Assembly: GCF_010646885.2 (NCBI RefSeq)
Contig: NZ_CP050700.1
Span: 3,126,501-3,190,500, forward strand
DNA length: 64,000 bases
Direction: 5' to 3'
Origin: Desulfopila sp. IMCC35008
GTDB lineage: Bacteria; Desulfobacterota; Desulfobulbia; Desulfobulbales; Desulfocapsaceae
In this document: positions 9,660-19,489 of the stretch, in pieces
Numbering within the stretch: the stretch's first letter is position 1
Layout: every line of letters starts with the position of its first letter
Notes under the pieces: generated by a model
What the model was told of the DNA's origin: nothing
Seen by the model: only the letters and a program-made list of their open reading frames with translations
Database searches by the model: none
Position numbers and translations under genes: made by a program

Positions 9660-10970
9660 ATGACAATAACCATAATCGGAGGAGGCCTGGCTGGCTGCGA
9701 AGCAGCATGGCAGGCTCTTAGGAAGGGTTGTAAGGTTGTGCTTTACGACATGAAACCTGTATCCTTCAGTCCGGCCCACAACTCCGAGAATCTGGCCGAA
9801 CTTGTCTGCTCCAATTCGTTTCGTTCTGATGATGCGGAGTCAGCTGTTGGGCTCCTTAAAGAGGAGATGCGCAGGTGTGATTCGTTGATCATGAACGTTG
9901 CGGAAAAATGCAAGGTACCTGCCGGCAAAGCGTTGGCTGTTGACCGGGAATTATTCGCTCGCGAGATTACCTCAATCTTGCATGATCATCCTGATATCGA
10001 GATAGTAAGGGAGGAAATATCAACAATTCCGGAGCCCGGAAAAGACCCGATTATCCTGGCAACAGGACCGCTCACATCTGAAAAACTAACAGACTCCCTT
10101 ATTAAACTGACCGGCCGGGAGAGGCTTGCCTTCTACGATGCCATCGCTCCTATCGTCGATGTTGAATCACTGAACATGGATGTGGTCTATTCTAAGTCCC
10201 GCTATGACGATGGCCCGGGTGATTACCTCAATTGCCCGTTCGATAAAGAAAAATACCTCGCTTTTATTAATGAACTGGAAAAAGCCGAATATGTGCCACT
10301 CAAGGATTTTGAAAAGCCGAAATATTTCGAAGGTTGCCTGCCGATTGAAGTTATAAACTCACGGGGTGAGGACACCCTCCGGTTCGGGCCGATGAAACCA
10401 GTCGGCCTGCCCGACCCGAGAACCGGTAAGGATCCTTACGCAGTTGTTCAGTTGCGCCAGGAAAACAAGGAGAAGCTGACATATAACATGGTCGGGTTCC
10501 AAACCAAACTCACCTACAAGGAACAACAGAGAATATTCCGCATGATCCCCGGCATGGAAAATGCGGTTTTTGTCCGTTATGGGTCCATCCATCGCAATAC
10601 CTTTATCTGCTCGCCGGAACTGCTCCTGCCAACCCTTGAATTCAGGAAAAGAAACGACCTGATCCTGGCCGGTCAGCTCTCCGGTGTAGAGGGTTATGTG
10701 GAATCAGCGGCAATGGGTTTACTTGCCGGCATAAACAGTGTCCGGAAAATTAACGGTTTGCCAGCCACGGTCCCGCCAGCCGAAACAGCATTGGGGGCCC
10801 TTGTTCGACATCTCACAGAAAGCGATCCCGCACGCTTCCAACCTTCCAATGTCAATTTTGGCCTCTTCCCGCCCTGGGAAAAGAAAGTACCCAAACGCCT
10901 TCGCGGCCAAAAGAGAAAAGAGGCCGGGCTTGCCGCGTTACAGATATGGATGGAACAAGCGGGCTTGTAA
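9660..10970 (+). CDS. trmFO: Methylenetetrahydrofolate-tRNA (uracil-5-)-methyltransferase TrmFO
   Basis: Forms 5-methyluridine at position 54 of tRNA using 5,10-methylenetetrahydrofolate and FAD. The protein opens with the FAD-binding dinucleotide fold IIGGGLAGCEAAWQA and contains the family blocks NSFRSDDAESAVGLLKEEM and FVRYGSIHRNTFI; 436 residues is the usual size. I start at ATG 9660, where the Rossmann motif begins as in other TrmFO proteins, preceded by AAGGAT. An in-frame GTG at 9633 would add nine unlikely residues. It lies 44 bases after the 3D lipoprotein gene and may be its operon partner. Confidence 0.93.
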   Translation: MTITIIGGGLAGCEAAWQALRKGCKVVLYDMKPVSFSPAHNSENLAELVCSNSFRSDDAESAVGLLKEEMRRCDSLIMNVAEKCKVPAGKALAVDRELFAREITSILHDHPDIEIVREEISTIPEPGKDPIILATGPLTSEKLTDSLIKLTGRERLAFYDAIAPIVDVESLNMDVVYSKSRYDDGPGDYLNCPFDKEKYLAFINELEKAEYVPLKDFEKPKYFEGCLPIEVINSRGEDTLRFGPMKPVGLPDPRTGKDPYAVVQLRQENKEKLTYNMVGFQTKLTYKEQQRIFRMIPGMENAVFVRYGSIHRNTFICSPELLLPTLEFRKRNDLILAGQLSGVEGYVESAAMGLLAGINSVRKINGLPATVPPAETALGALVRHLTESDPARFQPSNVNFGLFPPWEKKVPKRLRGQKRKEAGLAALQIWMEQAGL

Positions 10971-11009
10971 GCTCCCGAATAGTTATTTTAATAACCTCAC
11001 AAAACCAAA

Positions 11010-11043
11010 GAAGATACTCGCCATCTACTGGACGAGTATCTTC
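11010..11043 (-). terminator. Hairpin terminator ending the HDOD/PilB transcript
   Basis: GAAGATACTCG and CGAGTATCTTC form an 11-bp perfect stem with a 12-base loop that overlaps the last codons of the HDOD gene. On the minus strand it is followed by TTTGGTTTTG. It also sits 40 bases past the trmFO stop and could work both ways. Confidence 0.65.
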
Positions 11044-11861
11044 GTATCCTCAAGCATGATTTCAAGCTCCGCCAGGTCTATTTCACTTAAATTGAGGTAA
11101 TTAGCCTCAGTGGTTGCCGCCAGGTTGATATCGGAAATAGTATGGAGGCCTATTGAAAGTTTATTGCAAGCCAGATCGGCCAAACGGATAAGCAACATAA
11201 GGGATTTTTTAGGATCAATATCAGGCATATGGTGGTCCCGGACTACTTCACAATACTCATCCGGCATATTCCACCGTTTCATGAGGCTATAACCTTCCCC
11301 GGTATGCATGGAGTTTAATACCTCCATTAACAGGGGCCAGGTCATCTTGCCCGAAGTTCGAAGTTTCACCTGTTCAATGGCGGTAAGAAGAAACAATTTG
11401 CCAATATCATGCAGGAGACCGGCAAAAAAAGCCTGACCTGCCAGCTCAGGATAGTTGCAGCGTCGAGCCAGCCAGTTTGCAGCCAGGCCACAACCGGCAG
11501 AATGTTGCCACAATTTTACCGTTAAACGGTTTATCTCCTTATCGCTGCTTCGATACTGATTGCGGGATGCAGCCAACAGCACAATCCGTCCCACTTCCTG
11601 CATCCCGAGCCGGACTATTGCAGCCTTCACCGTCTTAATCTCAGATAATCCCTTATAATAGGCAGAGTTTGCTATTCGCAGCACCTCACCGGCAAGGGCC
11701 TGGTCCCGAACGATCATCTGTTCAACCAACCCCATATTCGGTTCATCCTTTACCAATTCCTGCTGTACCCGCAGGGCATTGGGATGAAAGGCCGGAAGCT
11801 GGATCTTGCCCTGCTCGACAAATCGTTCTATTTCGTCAACAAACGAACCTGCTGTATTCAT
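11025..11861 (-). CDS. HDOD domain protein
   Basis: The 278 residues are almost entirely an HDOD domain, an HD-like regulatory fold without the full metal-binding HD set, found in bacterial signalling proteins. Visible family blocks are IANSAYYKGLSEIKTVKAAI, RLGMQEVG and GLLHDIGKLFLL. No second domain is apparent. The start ATG overlaps the stop of the upstream PilB-like ATPase gene (TAATG), so the two are translationally coupled. A link to type IV pilus or secretion control is inferred only from that coupling. Confidence 0.85.
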   Translation of the reverse strand: MNTAGSFVDEIERFVEQGKIQLPAFHPNALRVQQELVKDEPNMGLVEQMIVRDQALAGEVLRIANSAYYKGLSEIKTVKAAIVRLGMQEVGRIVLLAASRNQYRSSDKEINRLTVKLWQHSAGCGLAANWLARRCNYPELAGQAFFAGLLHDIGKLFLLTAIEQVKLRTSGKMTWPLLMEVLNSMHTGEGYSLMKRWNMPDEYCEVVRDHHMPDIDPKKSLMLLIRLADLACNKLSIGLHTISDINLAATTEANYLNLSEIDLAELEIMLEDTKILVQ

Positions 11862-13738
11862 TATTCAATCTCACCACATAATCGCCTTATCACCGCAAGA
11901 GGTCTCGGTGGGCTGAGCTTAGGCAGACATCTCAGGACCTCATCCACGGTGGTCAAACCTGCCGCTGCCTTTACCAGACCATCTTCAAGTAATGTTATCA
12001 AGCCGGCATGTTCAATCCCGATAGCCCGGATTTCATAACTTGTTTTATGCTCCAATATAGCGTCTCGTACAAGAGGATCAAGCACCAACAACTCAAAAAC
12101 ACCCAACCTCCCCTTATACCCGGTCTGGCGGCAATCAGTACAGCCACGTCCTTTGACGAAATTCCCGCCCACAAGATCGTTCAAACCACTGCCCAGACGC
12201 TGCAACTGGGAAGGGGTAAGTTGTACCGGTGTCGCACAGGATGGACAAACCTTTCTGAGCAGTCTCTGGGCAAGCACACTCACAACGGTTGACGAGACCA
12301 GAAAGGGGGCAATGTCCATATTGAGTAAACGAATCAACCCGCCAATACTATCCTCAGTATGAAAGGTTGAGATAACCTTATGCCCGGTGAGGGCAGCCTG
12401 CATTGCCATATCTGCCGAAAATTTATCACGTATCTCACCGATCATGATAACATCCGGATCCTGCCGTACAATGTGCCGGAGTGTCTCCTCAAAAGTCCTG
12501 TTTATCGTTGTATCGATGGAACACTGGGCGACCCCCTCCATCACATATTCTACCGGATCTTCGGCAGTGATAATAGATATCTGGGGATTCTTTATATGCT
12601 GCAGACAGGAATAGACCGTTGATGTCTTTCCAGACCCCGTGGGACCGGTCACCAGCAGAACACCCGTCGGCTGATAGACGGCCTCCTCCAGGAAACGACT
12701 CAGCATTCTCGGTGCCATTCCGATATAGTTGATATCAAGCAATTCTTCCTTTTGCCTTAGAAGCCGCATCACGATCTTCTCACCATGGATTGTCACGTAA
12801 AAAGAGACTCTGATATCAATCTGCCCATCCTTATATTCAAACAGGATTCTACCGCCCTGATGCCTCCTTTTCTCTGCAATATCCGCATCGCACATGATCT
12901 TCAGCCGAGAACTGATCTGCAGCATCATGTCACCGGGATAATCCCCCTGGTGACTGAGCACCCCATCAATCCTGAAACGGACCTGGATCTTTTCTCCCAT
13001 CGGCTCTATATGAATATCACTGGCATCCTCCTGGATCGCGGCCATAATTGTGGAATTGACAATACCGACCACAGTCTTGCTATCCACATCCATCGCTTCA
13101 GACTTTCCGGCATTCTCAAGAATACGGATGGTCTCCGATAACGCCTTCTGGTCAGCGACAGCCGGAGTTATCTTCTCCCCAAACAACCTCCTGGCAGCGA
13201 GAAGCGCCTCACTGTCAGTCGGATCATTAAAGGCAATGAGCAGCACTCTCTCGCTGTTCCGTATCGGCAGGAATTGGTGCTTGACAATCGTCTTAAACGG
13301 TATCCGTCGAACCAGGTCACGATCAACCATGGCTATGGTTGGTTGGATCAGCGGATAACCAAGTTGAATCGACAGGATACGATCGATTTGACGACCATCA
13401 ATGAAATTGTATTTGACCAGAATTTCGCCAATTTTCAGTTCGTTTTCTGACTCCTGCTGGATATTGAAGGCGGCGGTTAGATCATCGGCGGTAAGGTATC
13501 CCAACTCCACCAGTAGGTCACCCAGCCTTATTGAGTGCTTGGTTTCACGAATAATCTCACGAACCTTATCATCGTTGACCAGCCCGAGATCTTTGAGGAT
13601 GTTGAGGAGGGGTTGCGGTGAAGTCAACTTATCACGGATGCGCTCCGCATAGTTGATATCCTTTTCCTTGACCACACCAGAAGCCATTAGGATCGCAACA
13701 AGTTCACCGTATTTACTTTTTATACTTGCGTTTTTCAT
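11861..13738 (-). CDS. PilB/GspE-family secretion or pilus assembly ATPase
   Basis: Hexameric cytoplasmic ATPase that powers type IV pilus extension or type II secretion. It has two N-terminal MshEN-like regions (about 45-130), an Asp box (SDIHIEP, 240-246), Walker A GPTGSGKT (365-372), Walker B region VIMIGEIRD (430-438) and a C-terminal zinc-binding segment with CPSC and CTDC. At 625 residues it has the usual size. No pilC, pilT or pilin gene is nearby, so I cannot choose between PilB and GspE. The 3' end overlaps the HDOD gene by one base. Confidence 0.9.
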   Translation of the reverse strand: MKNASIKSKYGELVAILMASGVVKEKDINYAERIRDKLTSPQPLLNILKDLGLVNDDKVREIIRETKHSIRLGDLLVELGYLTADDLTAAFNIQQESENELKIGEILVKYNFIDGRQIDRILSIQLGYPLIQPTIAMVDRDLVRRIPFKTIVKHQFLPIRNSERVLLIAFNDPTDSEALLAARRLFGEKITPAVADQKALSETIRILENAGKSEAMDVDSKTVVGIVNSTIMAAIQEDASDIHIEPMGEKIQVRFRIDGVLSHQGDYPGDMMLQISSRLKIMCDADIAEKRRHQGGRILFEYKDGQIDIRVSFYVTIHGEKIVMRLLRQKEELLDINYIGMAPRMLSRFLEEAVYQPTGVLLVTGPTGSGKTSTVYSCLQHIKNPQISIITAEDPVEYVMEGVAQCSIDTTINRTFEETLRHIVRQDPDVIMIGEIRDKFSADMAMQAALTGHKVISTFHTEDSIGGLIRLLNMDIAPFLVSSTVVSVLAQRLLRKVCPSCATPVQLTPSQLQRLGSGLNDLVGGNFVKGRGCTDCRQTGYKGRLGVFELLVLDPLVRDAILEHKTSYEIRAIGIEHAGLITLLEDGLVKAAAGLTTVDEVLRCLPKLSPPRPLAVIRRLCGEIE

Positions 13739-13855
13739 TGTCAGGCCAGAATCTCAACTTGATATCTTCAACGTCGGTCCCATAAGAAACAGGGAAACGC
13801 CGGAGGGGTCATCCTTTGTCAGGGTGAAATAATTAAATTCTGCAGGTGATACCGC

Positions 13856-15637
13856 TCAGGCCATAGGACGCTCAATAAATCCCCAGTATGGATAATCAAG
13901 CTTATACTCTGCAACTGGCCCTGGACTGTGCTCACGGGAGGCCACAACCCAAAGGGTCATGGTGCGCTCCTCTTCTTCCTGATCAGCTGTTGACAGGGGT
14001 TCAAAAAGCACCATTGCATTATCAGCACTGTACTCAATATCACCTGAACCCTTAAATATGCCGAGATGCGGTTCCTCGGTATACGCCTTCTGGTCACCTC
14101 TGGACAACTCCGAAATAACCAGAAAAGAGACCTGCATCTCATCCCGTATCGATTCCAGTTGACGCAGCCACGCATCGATACCGGTCCTGCGCTCTGCCAG
14201 GTCCTTGAATGGCAGCTTATGGAGGCTGTCAATCACAACAGTGGTATAATTGCTACGGTTTTCATGACGGATAAAGTCAATGTGCCTGCGCATTAGTTCA
14301 GGCGTCACCTGGCGATCATTAAGCACCCTGAAATTCTGCAACATCCTCTTCAATCGCTGACGACCGTTGTCGAGCGATTTCAACTGTTCTTCAGGCAAAT
14401 CATTGCGCGCCATATCACTGACACTGACCCTGCTGAGTCGGCTGAGGATACGTTGATACACCTGCTGACGCCCGTTCTCAAAGTCGTAATAGAGAACAGG
14501 TATCCCCTTTTCAGCCATTTGTGATGCTACCTGGATAGCAAAGGCTGACTTGCCGACTTTCGGTGCACCACCTATAACATTTATACCATGAACACCTTCA
14601 AGAGCAGTATCAAGCCTTTCGAAACCGCTCAGCAGAGAGGTATAGGCAGAATCGCTACGACCTGTCAGCCGCTGAATAAACCTGCTATATTCACGTTCTG
14701 GAGAAGAAAACGGGGAAAAGGCGTTGGAGGTGCGTATCATCGTACTCACTGCCTGCCCGACCTTTTTCTTTTTGTCTCTTGCCAGGTCTACCAGACTGTA
14801 TCCACGTGGTGTACCGGCAGGCCACCGCAGAAGCCGGACCTTGTAACCGATTCGCGCCGCTAATTCACGTGCTGCCGCATCCGACTCTACACTGTTTTTG
14901 GTGACCAGGAATACGGTAGAGATGTTCTCAAACCTTGCTGCAGCAAGGGTTTCAAAATTATGGTAGAAAGGAACTGCCACCCCTGGATAGCCCAAATGCT
15001 TCAGGACCAGGAGGTTCTCCTCGCCCTCACACAAAAACATGGCACCATCCGTGCAACGTTCAAAGTCCTGAACGTTGAAGACATGAAACGGATCTCGGGA
15101 AAACCTCTCGTCACCATGCCAGAAATAATCATCAACCTTTTCCGGATGCACGCAACGTATCGAATAGCAATTACCGTCGGCCTGGGTGTAAGGGTAGGTA
15201 ATGTACCGGCCGTTAAACCCTATCTGCATTTCCTGAAGATCTCGTGGGGTGATTTCTCTCTCTGAAAAAAAATCGAGCAGGTGATCGGCGAGCCGATCAT
15301 GATAACTGAGGACCTCTGAGTTTATGTTTGCTACAGGATAATCCGGAAGCTGGGATGATAGGTCCCGATCCGGGTTATACCCTGGCACGGTAGTCTGATC
15401 ACATTCCGCCAGGGACGCAAACCAATAGGGGAAACCGCCCGGAACACATTTTGAGAGACAACGAAAGTAGCCGTGAAAAAAAGACTCACGGTTTAACAGG
15501 ATGGCAAGTTTACCTGCTTTGTTGCGCCCGTTTTCTTTACAGAATGGGCAAACACCAACATAGAATCCGTTTTCCTGCCATTCCCCATCCACGTTATCGA
15601 GGTAGAATGCGGTAACCGCATCATCAGGCCGATCCAT
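13856..15637 (-). CDS. Primase-helicase (zinc finger, Toprim, RecA-type helicase)
   Basis: A 593-residue protein built like phage T7 gp4 or Twinkle. The N-terminal zinc-finger cysteines are at 30, 33, 60 and 64 (CPFC and CLSKC). A Toprim-like domain contains FLCEGEENLLVL. A DnaB-like RecA ATPase follows with Walker A GGAPKVGKS and a TTVVIDSLHKLPF Walker B region. It would unwind DNA and perhaps make primers. There are no phage structural or integrase genes beside it, and its neighbours are housekeeping-like. It could still be a domesticated phage gene. Domain calls are from motifs; in vivo role unknown. Confidence 0.75.
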   Translation of the reverse strand: MDRPDDAVTAFYLDNVDGEWQENGFYVGVCPFCKENGRNKAGKLAILLNRESFFHGYFRCLSKCVPGGFPYWFASLAECDQTTVPGYNPDRDLSSQLPDYPVANINSEVLSYHDRLADHLLDFFSEREITPRDLQEMQIGFNGRYITYPYTQADGNCYSIRCVHPEKVDDYFWHGDERFSRDPFHVFNVQDFERCTDGAMFLCEGEENLLVLKHLGYPGVAVPFYHNFETLAAARFENISTVFLVTKNSVESDAAARELAARIGYKVRLLRWPAGTPRGYSLVDLARDKKKKVGQAVSTMIRTSNAFSPFSSPEREYSRFIQRLTGRSDSAYTSLLSGFERLDTALEGVHGINVIGGAPKVGKSAFAIQVASQMAEKGIPVLYYDFENGRQQVYQRILSRLSRVSVSDMARNDLPEEQLKSLDNGRQRLKRMLQNFRVLNDRQVTPELMRRHIDFIRHENRSNYTTVVIDSLHKLPFKDLAERRTGIDAWLRQLESIRDEMQVSFLVISELSRGDQKAYTEEPHLGIFKGSGDIEYSADNAMVLFEPLSTADQEEEERTMTLWVVASREHSPGPVAEYKLDYPYWGFIERPMA

Positions 15638-15730
15638 TAAAGTCTCCTTCCCATCATCTGCATCACATTCACAGCGGCCCGGACAAGCGGTGTTACAAAT
15701 CTTTCCTGAAACGTCGTGACGCCAAAAATA

Positions 15731-18700
15731 CTATAACATCTTCACAATTTTTTCGAGATAGCCGGGGTCCAGCGGTTTCCTGAATTTCACATGGATTGAA
15801 TACTCTAACGCCGCACCTCCCTGTGGTCTTATCGCCACAATCGTTCCGTCCTGTACTACAGTGCGAGAAGCTGAATCGACTGTCTTCAAGGTCAGTTTCA
15901 CGGTACGACCAAGAAGCAAACGACTATTGTCCTTTTGGGAAACACCCATGAGAAAAGAGAGACCACCTGTGGCGATATCCAGCATCTTTCCCTGTAAGGT
16001 AACTCCTGCACTCTGCTTTGATTCACCGAGCAGTGTGGCCACAAGCCCTCCCGACACAGGGACACGTGTATCATCCCTCCGGTCACTCTCTTCCTTTATA
16101 AATATGTCCTGTGTAAGAGGTTCGCTCTCACAAAAATCCTGAAGCTTTCTTTCAATCCCCGGATACTCCTCACGAAGTTTATCCAGGCGATTATGAGTAA
16201 AAACTGCAAGTTCTACAGGACCAAGTGCGGTTGCGGAATGCGTCCATACCGAGGTCCCAAAAAATGTCTCGGCGCCAAACACACTCCCGCTTCCCACTGT
16301 TTTGATAAGGGTCTCACCCGATTTATCGGGATAAAACAATTTCACCTTCCCGGAGTTGATAAAATAGAGAAGATTCTGCATCTCGCCTTTCTTGACGATA
16401 GACGCTTCACTATCAAACCGCTGGACCATCAGGTTATGATACAGTGCGCTGAACTCCTCACTGGACAAGGTGTCAAACAAGTCAGCCCATAGTTTCAGAT
16501 GACCACTATCGACAGAGGACATTTTAGCCTCTTCAATCATGTCGGCAGCCTTTATTACTTCCGCAAGCGCTGTTGAATCAGAGGCAAGCAGCCATTCCCT
16601 GAGCTGTTCTGCCTGGGTGAATCTCCTCAGCCGCAGGACTTTGGTAAGTAATTCAAGAAAAAGCACCTTCGCCTGATTTATGTTACCTTTATCAAAAAGT
16701 TCCTGGATTTTTCTCTCTTCAGCCAGCCCCGTGATGCTTCCTCGTCCCTGCTGTGCAGAACTGGTAGAGCCTACCCTGCTCAGTGCGTTTTTACGTAATT
16801 TGCTGGCCCGGGCCTGTCGAACTCTCTCATCCTGTTGGTTTTCGGCCAATTGATTTAACCCATCCGCGACACTCTTCCAGACTCTATCTCCGATTTTCTT
16901 CCCCTGCCTGGTGTTACGAAGTGAATCGAATTTTCGTAATTCCTTCTCCGCATCCGGCACCCGGCAATGCCCCAGCGCACGACACACTTCGGCCAGCAGG
17001 CTATCCCTGAAGTCATCGGAATAGTACATATGGTCCTGAAGCACCTGTCCCAAGCCATGCACCACCTGAACATCACCAAAATTGACAAGAGCCCTGACAA
17101 TCTCCAGCTTGATAGTCTCACCGGCATCATTCAGGGCTCTTAAAAGCACCTGTTTTCGTTTCTTGCCGCTGATCTTGTAAAGACAGATAAATGCCTCACG
17201 TTGTACACGCAGGTCTTCGGTCTGCAGGAATGGATGAACCACCTCAATGTGAGATTCATTGCCATTGTCACCAAGAAGCTTAAGTAAATTTCTTTTCCCG
17301 TACCACGGCATGGGTTCAGACAGTTTTTCGACAATAATCGGTGCCAGGGCTTTCTCTCCCCTGGTAAGCAAGTCGATTATCTTCATCCTGTCCTGGCTGT
17401 GCTCTGCACGTATCAGAGACTCAACCAGGAACCTGCAAACGACAGGCCCCTGCAGGGTAATCCTGCGGCTCATCGCTTCCTCATTGGGATTTGCAAGTGT
17501 CATTTCCAGAAGTTTTTTTACGACCTGACGATCAACACCACCATCCTGGGCCGAGGCAACCTGTGCTCTGAGCTCAGCGGGTGCATCGATGGCACCCGAA
17601 CGCAACCTGAACAGGGTGGCAAGAATAGCGTCACCCTTGTCAAAGATGTCTTTCCGATAAAAATGGTTCATGAGCGACTGCAGGACAAAACAGCACTTTT
17701 CACTGTTCTTATCGATCTTTTTGCTTTCCCGCAGCCAACCAATGAGTGGCAAGGTAAGATCTTCAACCATTGCAGGATTGTCCTGAACAAGAATCTCACC
17801 AATTTTAACCAGGCTGGTGATCATACGTTCCTGGTCATCCCCACTGCTCTGCTTCACCTCTTTAAGCAAGACCCCCAACAGGGCCATAACCTCTTTCTCC
17901 CTGCCGTCCCCTTTCAACCTCTCTACGATAATGGGGAGATGAAGACAAAATTCATCGCTTTTAAGGACCTCACGGTTACCCTTCATAAGGGTTTTTACTG
18001 ATGACTGCACCCTCTGAGCACGTCGTGACTGTTCACCTGCTTTCAGAATGGTATTCGCCTTCTCCTGGCCGAGAAACTGCTTCCCTTTCCCAGTTGACAT
18101 CAAATGGGAAAGAGCAGCTGAAATAAACACCAACTGTGGTGATTCACTGGTCTGGGTCTCACGCAACTTTTCGCTTTTACTCCGTAAAACCCCAACTACC
18201 CTTTCAAAAACTTCAAACGACGCCTGATTAATCACTTTAGAGGAGACACTCTCCCCAAACCGATCCTGGAAGCGGTGAGCGAAAAAAAGTACCGTACCCG
18301 TATTGCTCAATCTCTTCAGGAGATTGGCCGCGGTCTGTTCGGCCATAGCCTCCCGGTTCTCATCGGGGATGAATCGACTTGAGTTACTCAACAGGTCAGC
18401 AAGAGCAGGCACCGCACCAAAGATCCCTTTTTTCAGGATATCTTCAATAACAGCACACACTGCGCCTGCCAACATTGAACTGCCTTTCTCGACAGAAAAC
18501 ATGAGTTGTCCGACACGGGAGATTACATCTGAATCACTGCCTATCCCCAACAACACATTAAGATATTCAGCTGGGATTCTTGCATGCTCCTTGCCCTGCT
18601 GGGCAAGAGCGGGTCGTTCTCCACCCGAACCTGCGACCCCAACCTGTTCAACATCATCCGGAAAATATTTACCTAATCCAAGACGAGCAATAAAACGTGC

Positions 18701-19081
18701 TCCTCCCCCTTCTTCTTTTATGCGGTCGACTTTGGCTGCAAAAAGGTCGAGAATTTTCCTGAACGTCGTGCGGTCTATACCGGAACCGATGGCAAGACAA
18801 TTCTGACCAAGCAACTCGAGTTGCCTGTACATGGTGAGATTGGCAAATGATTTCAAGGTCTCTTCAGGAATATTCATCCCTCCTATTTCCGGTCCCTCCC
18901 TACCAATTGCGAGAAAAAAAGTCCCGCGATTACGCAGAAATTGTTTCAACTGCTTATAACCGCGCTCAATAGCGTTGGTTATCTGCGGTGAATTGGCCGG
19001 ATAAAGGCGAATGGAAACACTGGCGTTGTTTACCGCTTTCAGCGTATCAAACAACTCCTGCTGATGAGATGCCTCAATCAT
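15731..19081 (-). CDS. Large HEAT-repeat protein with cyclic-nucleotide-binding and PilZ domains
   Basis: A 1116-residue cytoplasmic protein with no signal peptide or membrane segment. Roughly the first 850 residues are helical and contain HEAT-like repeats (for example LLKLLGDNGNESHIEVVHPF). A cyclic-nucleotide-binding fold follows (IVKKGEMQNLLYFINSGKVK, GSGSVFGAETFF). The C-terminus is a PilZ domain with the c-di-GMP signature RRDDTRVPVSGG plus DIATGGLSF. The layout suggests a protein that reads two kinds of nucleotide signal and passes them to partners bound by the HEAT scaffold. I know no named homologue; function is inferred from domains alone. It lies upstream of the primase-helicase on the same strand, 93 bases away. 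Confidence 0.75.
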   Translation of the reverse strand: MIEASHQQELFDTLKAVNNASVSIRLYPANSPQITNAIERGYKQLKQFLRNRGTFFLAIGREGPEIGGMNIPEETLKSFANLTMYRQLELLGQNCLAIGSGIDRTTFRKILDLFAAKVDRIKEEGGGARFIARLGLGKYFPDDVEQVGVAGSGGERPALAQQGKEHARIPAEYLNVLLGIGSDSDVISRVGQLMFSVEKGSSMLAGAVCAVIEDILKKGIFGAVPALADLLSNSSRFIPDENREAMAEQTAANLLKRLSNTGTVLFFAHRFQDRFGESVSSKVINQASFEVFERVVGVLRSKSEKLRETQTSESPQLVFISAALSHLMSTGKGKQFLGQEKANTILKAGEQSRRAQRVQSSVKTLMKGNREVLKSDEFCLHLPIIVERLKGDGREKEVMALLGVLLKEVKQSSGDDQERMITSLVKIGEILVQDNPAMVEDLTLPLIGWLRESKKIDKNSEKCCFVLQSLMNHFYRKDIFDKGDAILATLFRLRSGAIDAPAELRAQVASAQDGGVDRQVVKKLLEMTLANPNEEAMSRRITLQGPVVCRFLVESLIRAEHSQDRMKIIDLLTRGEKALAPIIVEKLSEPMPWYGKRNLLKLLGDNGNESHIEVVHPFLQTEDLRVQREAFICLYKISGKKRKQVLLRALNDAGETIKLEIVRALVNFGDVQVVHGLGQVLQDHMYYSDDFRDSLLAEVCRALGHCRVPDAEKELRKFDSLRNTRQGKKIGDRVWKSVADGLNQLAENQQDERVRQARASKLRKNALSRVGSTSSAQQGRGSITGLAEERKIQELFDKGNINQAKVLFLELLTKVLRLRRFTQAEQLREWLLASDSTALAEVIKAADMIEEAKMSSVDSGHLKLWADLFDTLSSEEFSALYHNLMVQRFDSEASIVKKGEMQNLLYFINSGKVKLFYPDKSGETLIKTVGSGSVFGAETFFGTSVWTHSATALGPVELAVFTHNRLDKLREEYPGIERKLQDFCESEPLTQDIFIKEESDRRDDTRVPVSGGLVATLLGESKQSAGVTLQGKMLDIATGGLSFLMGVSQKDNSRLLLGRTVKLTLKTVDSASRTVVQDGTIVAIRPQGGAALEYSIHVKFRKPLDPGYLEKIVKML

Positions 19082-19489
19082 GTAACAGGCTCCTGACTAT
19101 GGTTACTCCTGATCATTTTCATAAGCTGCAACTCTCACCGTCACATTTCCCTGACAGGCGTGTGTCTGCAACTACTATCTTACTGAAAATTGTTCCAAAA
19201 TCCAAGATATGGTGAACTCCGGACAAAAAAACACTCCTTTCACAACCTGGATTGATGGGAAGCGCATGGATTATTCTTGTAATATAGGGCGTTCCGCCTT
19301 GCGGTGTGGCCTCATGCAACCACTTCCTGACACACTTGTATATTTATAAAAAACCTAAAAATATAAAAGGCTTCCCCAATGATTGTTACCCTCAAGAACC
19401 ATAAATGTCAAGTTTTGTCGATGTTACCGGAAGAGATCTAAAGGAGAAGAGAAAAAGGAATTATGCAAGAATTACCAAACAACTGGACA
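19082..19489. other. 408-base intergenic region, no gene seen
   Basis: Lies between the start of the HEAT/PilZ gene and the stop of maf, both on the minus strand. No convincing reading frame, RNA gene or strong hairpin was found. An AT-rich patch (about 19335-19370) may hold the promoter of the HEAT/PilZ gene, but no good -35/-10 pair can be defended. Confidence 0.5.

Noticed and set aside
17399..18001. 200-residue plus-strand frame inside the HEAT/PilZ gene
   Set aside because: Antisense to a clearly coding gene; no family features and no start signals.
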